Assembly: GCF_000447295.1 (NCBI RefSeq)
Contig: NZ_KE650771.1
Span: 3,173,964-3,237,963 of the forward strand
Direction of reading: 5' to 3'
From: Fischerella sp. PCC 9431
Lineage (GTDB): Bacteria; Cyanobacteriota; Cyanobacteriia; Cyanobacteriales; Nostocaceae
DNA: 64,000 bases
Shown here piece by piece: positions 57,821 through 64,000 of this stretch (the first letter of the stretch is position 1; the number at the start of each line of letters is the position of its first letter). The position numbers and the translations under genes are program-made. The notes beneath the pieces were generated by a model. That model had not been told where the DNA came from. It did no database searches and saw only the letters and a program-made list of their open reading frames with translations.

Positions 57821-60800
57821 TTAAGGTAATTCTTTTCTACGTCGTCCACTTTTGTCTTTGGGATCAAAATGAAGTATGACTGGGATATGTCTGACATGAA
57901 AGGGTTGACCTGACCTTTCATGTCTATGAATTGAGATAAAAGCTAGGCTTCTCATTTTGCAAGGTCTGAAACTATAATTTGGCAAGTCTTTTTTAAGTAA
58001 ATAATTTTGCCACTTTTCCATAATTGAGCTTGCATCTTCATCAAAGATATAAATTAATAAACCACCATTTGCTTGATTAGAATCACCGCTTGAGTATCTT
58101 GTAGTGAGTTGTTGGAACCCTTCCCATAAATAATTGTTGTCCCTATATTTTTTGGCTTCTCCAAGCCACACAAAATCACTTGTCCTAACAGCAAGGTCAA
58201 CATGACCACCAATTTTCAGTTCATGTGATGAATCATACCCTAAACTACACAATAGATTCACGATCTCTATAGTCAATCGATCTTCTGTGTCTTTCTGGCG
58301 TAGTTCTGGGTTTTCTTGAATTTTATAGATTACGTTATCTATGTCTTTATAAAAATTTTTGATGAAATTATTTTCAAATCCTAAATTCTCTGCCTCATCG
58401 GCTTGTTGATAAATTTCATAGTTGTAAAATTGACAATTAATTTGTATAACTTGAACTGGATAAATAAAACCATCACTTAGCAATTTATTTTTCCAAGGAT
58501 AAGCTAGAGCTTTTGAAATATCTACTTTTACTTTTGAGTTACTTAATTTGACTAATGACTGAGCTACATCGTAACGAACGCCAAATTCTGGATCATCTAG
58601 CACATTCAGTAGTTCTGTAACAGCGGATTCATCTTTTAAATGACCTAACACCTGAACAACAGTTTCCCGAACATTTGGCTCTGGATCTTTCAATAAAGGA
58701 AGCAATTTTGGCATTATCTGTTGGCTATCAAACTTACCCAAAGCTTCTGCTGACTGCCCACGAACAATAGAATCTTCATCAGCCAATGCTGTAAGCAAAC
58801 TATCAATTGCAATGTGATCACCTAAACTACCCAACGCCTTGGCTGCACTCCAACGAATTTGACTGTTTGACGCCCTCAAAGCTCGAATTAATGCCAAAAC
58901 AACTTGCTTACCACCAATTTTCTCTAGTGCATCAAAAACCTGCCACCAACCAGACCAATAAGGAACGGAACCAAAAGCTTGGTCTTCTAAAATTTCGAGT
59001 AATTCTGGACATACCCGCTCATCACTCAATTTTCCCAATGCAATGACAACTTCTCTACGAAGGTCATTCCTTAGATTATCTTGCAAAAGTTCATATAACT
59101 TAGGAATTACTGTTCTATCACCTAAGTTTCCTAATGCTTCAACTGCTATCTCACGAACTTGAAGATCCCAGTGGTTGAGAACATTGATTAAGTTTGGAAC
59201 TGCTGCTATATCACCTAATTTACCAAGGACAAATGCAGCCTGTTCACAAGCAAACGGACATTCTAGTGACTTAAGTAATCCTGGAAGCGCTTTTTTGCTA
59301 CCTATCTCTACCAACGCTTCAGCAACTTGCCACGCAATGTAGCCATCTTCCAACGCTGCAATTAAGCCTTCAATGGCTGTTTCATTACCTACATTACCCA
59401 GTGCCTCTGCTGCATTTTGGCGGATCTTAATCTTATTGTTTTTGTTTTTGAGCGCATTTAATAGTTCCTCAGTTGCTTTCTCAAGATTGATTTTTCTTAG
59501 TGCTATCGCAGAAATACAACGCAGATAATTAGATTGGTCTTCTATAGCTATTTTGAGCAATTCTAGCATTGCTGCTTCACTACCCAAATTGCCCAAACCC
59601 TCAACAGCCTTATTACGAACTTTATAGCTTTGATCTTTCAGAAAATCGATCAAATCTGCAACTACTGCTTGACTGCCCAATTCAGATAATGCACCAACAG
59701 CTTGTTCTCGAATATTATCATTTGGATGTCTTAAAGCCTTTTGTAAGTTTGGTATTATTTCCTCATTTCCTAGTTTTTCTAAAACCAAAAGTGCAGCTAT
59801 AACAGCAATTTGATTCTCACATTCTAAGATAGGTAATAGCACTCGTACTGCTGATCTACTACCAAGCTCTTTTAATGCAAAGGCGGACTCAAAAATCAAG
59901 TTTTGGTTTTCATCAGCGAATTTCGCAAGCAAATTTGAAACCGCATAGTCAGAGTGAGTGCTTGCCAAAAGCTGCATCTCGTAGGTTGGAGAAACTTGTT
60001 GCTTCCTAATTTTTTCAATCACAGAAGCAACAGTTTTTTCCTGAAACTGGGGCCTCACCTCTCCTGCGAGTCGCGCCCCTAACATCAAATCCACATCCAG
60101 CGCCAGCTCTATTAATTTTTTTGCCTGGGTTTCAGTTATCTCTGGTAGTCCAAGCATGATGGCGATTGGTTCTGTCCATTTTAGGTAATTCAGATAATGA
60201 TGTTGAAATCTCTTATCGTCAGTAAGGTCAGGATGCTTTTGCTGAAGCATTTCAAGCAGCTTCTCAGCAGCATAGTATTCCTGAAACAGTTGGTGATGAA
60301 ATTCAATATGGTCAGGCTCACTAGCTACTTGGAGCAAGTGCCATTCCAGCAAATCTTCTAACCACTCTTTAGCCTTTGCTTGATCACCTGCCAGAAAAGT
60401 AGCTAGTATTTTCTCTGCCTGAGCTTTAGAAATGGTAATCCAAGAGCCACTTGGTTTGGAGGGATCAGTATGCAGTTCGCCCTGAACCATCGTAAAGGCG
60501 AGATAGCTAAGTAGGTCGGACGCAAAACGACGCGAGTCCTCAGAAATGTTCCGGAGTCGTTCAGGTTTAAATTCCTTATACCGTCTAGCAAATTCTTTGC
60601 GGAACAGTTCACCTCGGTTTTTGGGAATTTCTCCCTTTTCAGTAAACACATCGCAGAGTATTTGCAACAAAAGTGGTGTTTCTGCCAGTTCTCGCAACCG
60701 TCCTTGAATCTGACGCAACAGTTCCTCACCTGTCTCTGGTAATCGCTTTTGAAGAAACTCTCGCATCTGAGGTTCGCTCAACGGTAGCATCTCCAGCCTA

Positions 60801-61417
60801 TTAGCAATTAAGTGACCCAAACCTGAACCCAGTTCCCGCGTTGTAAGAATTAAAGGAACTTTGAAATCAGCACATAAGCGTATAAACTTATCCACTGCTT
60901 TCCATGCTGTGTCGTTGGGTAATTCATTCAACCCATCTAAGAGCATCAGCAATCGTCTTTCGCGCAAGAGAGCTTTTAATTTTGCCTCATCCAGGTTGAG
61001 GCACACCTCAAGCTTTTCTCGAATTTCTGTCAACACCGAACCACTAAGACCACGCAGTTCAATCAAGATAGGGATTTTGGGAATCTCACTTTGACCCTGC
61101 TCAATTGCTTCTAAACAGCATCGTGACTCTTCCCAAAGCAACCGTCGCAGCGCAGTTGATTTCCCCGAACCAGGTTTACCCACCAGCAGCACATGTTCTG
61201 GTGCGTACTTTCGTAGTCCCTCCACAACCATGAACTGCTCTCGCTTTTCCTTCTGTTGTTCCTGTGTGTTTACCGTAGACGATGTAAAAGTTTGTACGCG
61301 CAAAGGCAACTCTGCCAATGTTGGAACATAGCGATCGCGCACCCAACACTGGGCATCCTCCCGTAAAGGGGTGAAAATTGATTGCAGATAATGTTGGAAT
61401 TCGCTAGAGGCGATCAT
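57821..61417 (-). CDS. NACHT NTPase / HEAT repeats / PD-(D/E)XK-like nuclease
   Basis: 1198 residues in one frame. 1-70: N-terminal helical part. 72-400: NACHT domain with Walker A VGKPGSGKST (79-88), Walker B LLMLLDGLNEL (157-166, Asn where most have Asp), LTTRE (191-195) and the IEFHHQLFQEYYAAEKL helix. About 490-985: at least twelve diverged HEAT/PBS-type repeats. About 1000-1198: a domain with GGHVDLAV (Asp1074), WLGEAKK (Glu1087-Ala-Lys1089) and GFQQL, the D-(E)-x-K order of PD-(D/E)XK nucleases. I read it as a one-protein defence system: HEAT sensor, NACHT switch, nuclease effector. It stands alone with its own promoter. Confidence 0.88.
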   Translation of the reverse strand: MIASSEFQHYLQSIFTPLREDAQCWVRDRYVPTLAELPLRVQTFTSSTVNTQEQQKEKREQFMVVEGLRKYAPEHVLLVGKPGSGKSTALRRLLWEESRCCLEAIEQGQSEIPKIPILIELRGLSGSVLTEIREKLEVCLNLDEAKLKALLRERRLLMLLDGLNELPNDTAWKAVDKFIRLCADFKVPLILTTRELGSGLGHLIANRLEMLPLSEPQMREFLQKRLPETGEELLRQIQGRLRELAETPLLLQILCDVFTEKGEIPKNRGELFRKEFARRYKEFKPERLRNISEDSRRFASDLLSYLAFTMVQGELHTDPSKPSGSWITISKAQAEKILATFLAGDQAKAKEWLEDLLEWHLLQVASEPDHIEFHHQLFQEYYAAEKLLEMLQQKHPDLTDDKRFQHHYLNYLKWTEPIAIMLGLPEITETQAKKLIELALDVDLMLGARLAGEVRPQFQEKTVASVIEKIRKQQVSPTYEMQLLASTHSDYAVSNLLAKFADENQNLIFESAFALKELGSRSAVRVLLPILECENQIAVIAALLVLEKLGNEEIIPNLQKALRHPNDNIREQAVGALSELGSQAVVADLIDFLKDQSYKVRNKAVEGLGNLGSEAAMLELLKIAIEDQSNYLRCISAIALRKINLEKATEELLNALKNKNNKIKIRQNAAEALGNVGNETAIEGLIAALEDGYIAWQVAEALVEIGSKKALPGLLKSLECPFACEQAAFVLGKLGDIAAVPNLINVLNHWDLQVREIAVEALGNLGDRTVIPKLYELLQDNLRNDLRREVVIALGKLSDERVCPELLEILEDQAFGSVPYWSGWWQVFDALEKIGGKQVVLALIRALRASNSQIRWSAAKALGSLGDHIAIDSLLTALADEDSIVRGQSAEALGKFDSQQIMPKLLPLLKDPEPNVRETVVQVLGHLKDESAVTELLNVLDDPEFGVRYDVAQSLVKLSNSKVKVDISKALAYPWKNKLLSDGFIYPVQVIQINCQFYNYEIYQQADEAENLGFENNFIKNFYKDIDNVIYKIQENPELRQKDTEDRLTIEIVNLLCSLGYDSSHELKIGGHVDLAVRTSDFVWLGEAKKYRDNNYLWEGFQQLTTRYSSGDSNQANGGLLIYIFDEDASSIMEKWQNYLLKKDLPNYSFRPCKMRSLAFISIHRHERSGQPFHVRHIPVILHFDPKDKSGRRRKELP

Positions 61418-61604
61418 GTGAGAGCGAAATTACAAGATTCTTCTCTTATAATACGCAAGCTATCAAACATCATGCGATCGCACTCCTAATCCATCCAATT
61501 TTTGAAATACGAACAGTAATAATGTAGCGAGACATATTAGACTATCTTAATTGGAATGATTTCTCGTATGATAATTTCCCAGAACTATCTTGGTGAAATC
61601 TTCT

Positions 61605-62069
61605 ATGGTTCAAAAACAATTACAAGACTTCAAAGTATTTCCTAAGCATGTTGGAGTTTGGTATGGTAAGTGGATACGTGTAGATGCCAACGCTCAGGAA
61701 ACCCAACGTTTTGAAGCTGAGATAACGCAGAAAATTATTGATAACCAGTGGATACAAACCAATACTTACAAATATCCTGATGGTAGAAACGTCACGAATT
61801 CATTTGTTGGCAAAATAATCAGTGAAGATGAAATAGAAATCGAAAGTCTAGATGTTCCTGAATGGCAAAATTTTAAAACAATTGCCAAGGAACATGGAGA
61901 TAGCATTATTATTTTTAATGTTTGGAACAAGACTACTGGAAAATTATTTGCCACAGAAACCATCAATCTTGTTAATCACAATAATCGTTGTCGAACTAGC
62001 CAAAGCTTTACAGAAGAGGGTAAAGTAAAAGGCTTTATGTTGATTGTAGAAGAGAGAGTTTTTGAATAA
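61605..62069 (+). CDS. Small cyanobacterial protein, DUF3598-like
   Basis: 154 residues from ATG 61605 (MVQKQLQDFKVFPKHVGVWYGKWIRVD). The pattern GVWYGKWIRVDANAQETQRFEAEITQKIIDNQWIQTNTYKYPDGR suggests a calycin/lipocalin-like barrel of the DUF3598 kind, known in cyanobacteria near phycobiliprotein lyases. No signal peptide. It is divergent from the NACHT-nuclease gene; nothing ties the two together. A TTG five codons upstream is a possible alternative start. Confidence 0.7.
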   Translation: MVQKQLQDFKVFPKHVGVWYGKWIRVDANAQETQRFEAEITQKIIDNQWIQTNTYKYPDGRNVTNSFVGKIISEDEIEIESLDVPEWQNFKTIAKEHGDSIIIFNVWNKTTGKLFATETINLVNHNNRCRTSQSFTEEGKVKGFMLIVEERVFE

Positions 62070-62094
62070 GTTTTTAATATTTGTCATGTTTGAG

Positions 62095-62206
62095 GAGGAC
62101 AAGGGAGAGTTGAGGACGCGGTGACGCGGAAAATCTATCAACTGTATCTCCGTTTCTTCATTCTTTATGTCTTTGTATCGCCTCCCATTCTCTCCGTCTG
62201 GTGCGT
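62095..62206. repeat. Degenerate 7-bp repeat block
   Basis: GAGGACGCGGTGACGCG-type units and later CTCCGTT/CTCCGTC units, the same repeat stock as at 12904 and 28147, in the gap between the DUF3598-like gene and ackA. Confidence 0.5.
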
Positions 62207-62232
62207 CTTCGTTGTCATAATTTCATGAGAAA

Positions 62233-62257
62233 CCCCGGTAATTAGCTAATACCGGGG
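62233..62257. terminator. Hairpin between convergent genes
   Basis: CCCCGGTA (62233-62240) pairs with TACCGGGG (62250-62257) around the palindrome TTAGCTAA. It lies between the convergent DUF3598-like gene and ackA and may serve both. Confidence 0.7.
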
Positions 62258-62361
62258 GAGGAGGTTTTCGCAATTTGCTAAAGGACGGCATATGTTTACA
62301 ATGTACTTATTAAAATCATGAAAAGTTGCCAAAATGGCAGATAAATTAATTTGCTGAAATA

Positions 62362-63579
62362 CTAGTGCGATAAATACCAACATTCCTTAGCGATTGCCCA
62401 ATCTTCTTGAGCTTGAATTACTAAAACGCGAATACTAGAATCTGCTGTTGCAATATCTTGGTCTTTGGGTGAAGCTTGATTTTTGCTTTCATCAAGTTTT
62501 AGTCCCAAAAATGCAAAAGCTTCACACGCAGCAGTTCGCGTTAAAGGATGATTTTCTCCAACTCCCCCAGTAAATACAATCGCGTCTAATCCAGAGAGTG
62601 TAGCCAACATTGAACCGATGTGCGATCGCAATCTATGAATGTACATATCAAAAGCTAACTGAGCGCGGGTGTTACCTTCGCTAATAGCTGTTTGAATGGC
62701 TCGCATATCAGCAGAGATACCCGAAATACCTTTCAACCCAGAGTCATGATTGAGAATATCATCTAATTTGTCAGCATTTGTCTCTTGCTGACGTAGAAGG
62801 TAAATTAAAATACCAGGGTCGAGAGAACCACAACGAGTCCCCATCATTAATCCGTCTAAAGGCGTAAATCCCATTGTGGTATCAATACTTTTACCATTTT
62901 TAATTGCTGTCAACGAGCAACCATTACCTAAATGACATGTAATCAGGCGTAGGGAATTTAAGTCTTTACCTAGTAATTGCGCTGCTCTTTGGCTACAGTA
63001 TTGGTGATTAATACCGTGAAAACCGTAACGACGAATATTTTCTTGTTCGTACCATGCATATGGGCCAGGATAAACAGCCGCAGGTAAAGGAATTTGGCTA
63101 TGAAAGCCTGTATCAAATACTGCAACTTGAGGAGCATCAGGAAATACTTTTTCGGCTGCTGTGATTCCCTGCAAGTTGGCTGGATTGTGAATCGGAGCAA
63201 AACTTGCCAAACGGTTGATGGTTGCTTTGACTTCTTGTGTCACCACAGTTGGCTGATAATATTCCTGACCACCATGTACCACCCGATGACCAACTACATC
63301 AATTTCTTGAGCTTCTTTGATCACCTTTGTTTCACCCTCAAGCAGAGTCTGCAATAAATGTTCAGTTGCAGATTCATGAGAATCAGCCTGAATTTTTTCA
63401 TTTAATACTGCGTTATCAGCAGTTTTAACTTCGAGTTCAGCAAATTCTTGATGATGAGTCCAGTCTACACTAGCTTTCCAAAGCGCCTGTGGTGGATGAT
63501 CTGGTAAGCGATCGCCTACAATTTCATATAAACAACTTTTCTGACTACTTGACCCGGCATTAAGTACTAAAATTTTCAT
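62362..63579 (-). CDS. ackA: Acetate kinase
   Basis: A 405-residue ASKHA-fold kinase that interconverts acetyl phosphate and acetate with ATP, used in fermentation and acetyl-CoA balance. VLNAGSSSQKSCLYE at the start (N-terminal phosphate loop), HRVVHGG, FDTGFH, the RYGFHGINHQY and TCHLGNGCSLTAI motifs and the FTGGVGENHP segment near the end are all intact. No phosphotransacetylase gene next to it. Start ATG 63579. Confidence 0.96.
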   Translation of the reverse strand: MKILVLNAGSSSQKSCLYEIVGDRLPDHPPQALWKASVDWTHHQEFAELEVKTADNAVLNEKIQADSHESATEHLLQTLLEGETKVIKEAQEIDVVGHRVVHGGQEYYQPTVVTQEVKATINRLASFAPIHNPANLQGITAAEKVFPDAPQVAVFDTGFHSQIPLPAAVYPGPYAWYEQENIRRYGFHGINHQYCSQRAAQLLGKDLNSLRLITCHLGNGCSLTAIKNGKSIDTTMGFTPLDGLMMGTRCGSLDPGILIYLLRQQETNADKLDDILNHDSGLKGISGISADMRAIQTAISEGNTRAQLAFDMYIHRLRSHIGSMLATLSGLDAIVFTGGVGENHPLTRTAACEAFAFLGLKLDESKNQASPKDQDIATADSSIRVLVIQAQEDWAIAKECWYLSH

Positions 63580-63783
63580 AATTGGTTGGTGGTTAATTGT
63601 TAATTATTGCTAGTTAATAGTGTTCCAGGAATTGTGTAAAGATTTAATTCATTATTGCTTAATTGAATTAACTGGCTTATCTGTCATTGAATATAAACGT
63701 CTAAAATATGAGACTTGATTATTAAAAGCAAAAGATCAAATTTATTTGTATCTCATATCAAACCTGTTGAAGCAGAGGAAAGT

Positions 63784-64000
63784 ATGAGGAGAAAAGTTAA
63801 CTTTTTTGTGAGTTTATTATGCATTTTCTGGGGAATTGAAGCAGGTAGATTCATTTTTAGTAACTCAAAACCTGCGATCGCAGTCGATAAGAGACCTTGT
63901 GGTTCCAATGCACCCCAAGTACAATACGAAACTCAGGACTATTTGATCTACATTTGTCCAGGAAGCCAACAAAAATCGCCTCTTTATGTTGGGGTGCAAA
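63784..64000 (+). CDS. Secreted protein, 3' part outside window
   Basis: The first 72 codons from ATG 63784. A Sec signal (MRRKVNFFVSLLCIFWGIEAGRFIFSNSKPAIAVD) is followed by a Cys-containing region (DKRPCGSNAPQVQYETQDYLIYICPGS). An AGAGGAAAGT stretch lies just upstream as ribosome site. I do not recognise it; the rest is needed. Confidence 0.65.
   Translation, partial: MRRKVNFFVSLLCIFWGIEAGRFIFSNSKPAIAVDKRPCGSNAPQVQYETQDYLIYICPGSQQKSPLYVGVQ

Overview
The window reads as a piece of a filamentous, probably heterocyst-forming cyanobacterium (order Nostocales). This rests on a four-gene allophycocyanin locus (apcE, apcA, apcB, apcC), a cyanobacterial-type split ATP synthase operon with both b and b' subunits, a tmRNA whose tag reads ANNIVKFARKEALVAA, very frequent GCGATCGC (HIP1) octamers, and many blocks of 7-bp tandem repeats like those known from Calothrix and Anabaena/Nostoc. 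Genus cannot be fixed from the window alone.

Layout. 1-5.5 kb: end of miaE, a small heat-shock protein, a three-gene operon (retropepsin-like protease, 7TM inactive-transglutaminase protein, RimK-like glutamate ligase) and an unusual HTH-Clp_N fusion regulator. 5.8-10 kb: an amidase, a 21-bp tandem array and a membrane-anchored STAND NTPase. 10-16 kb: HdrB-like Fe-S protein, acpP-fabF, transketolase, a WD40 remnant and ssrA. 16-23 kb: the ATP synthase operon atpI-like/a/c/b'/b/delta/alpha/gamma on the minus strand. 23-30 kb: a methyltransferase and apcE-apcA-apcB-apcC. 30-36 kb: a small minus-strand set (phosphoesterase, cupredoxin, two small envelope proteins) next to an ECF sigma/anti-sigma pair, then ftsW. 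36-41 kb: galE, membrane proteins and an ABC exporter. 41-46.5 kb: two 21-bp arrays and a TIR / TIR-like-NACHT-HEAT operon. 46.7-57.5 kb: hemN and heme oxygenase, an acyltransferase, HicB-like, MarR, a DUF433/DUF5615 toxin-antitoxin pair, a 2OG-Fe(II) oxygenase, ychF and a PLP decarboxylase. 57.6-61.4 kb: a 21-bp array and a NACHT-HEAT protein ending in a PD-(D/E)XK-like domain. 61.6-64 kb: a small cyanobacterial protein, ackA and the start of a secreted protein.

How it works together. Most genes are housekeeping: energy (ATP synthase, transketolase, acetate kinase), light harvesting (apc genes, heme oxygenase for bilins), fatty acid and lipid synthesis, cell division and translation quality control. 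Against this background stand three STAND-type NTPases, two of which look like NLR-type anti-phage systems: one pairs a stand-alone TIR enzyme with a TIR-like-NACHT-HEAT sensor, the other carries its own predicted nuclease. All four 21-bp tandem arrays in the window lie next to one of these three STAND genes, which I regard as the most unusual pattern here. A second unnamed pattern is a dispersed element of two hairpins with unrelated stems around a fixed core, present in eight copies.
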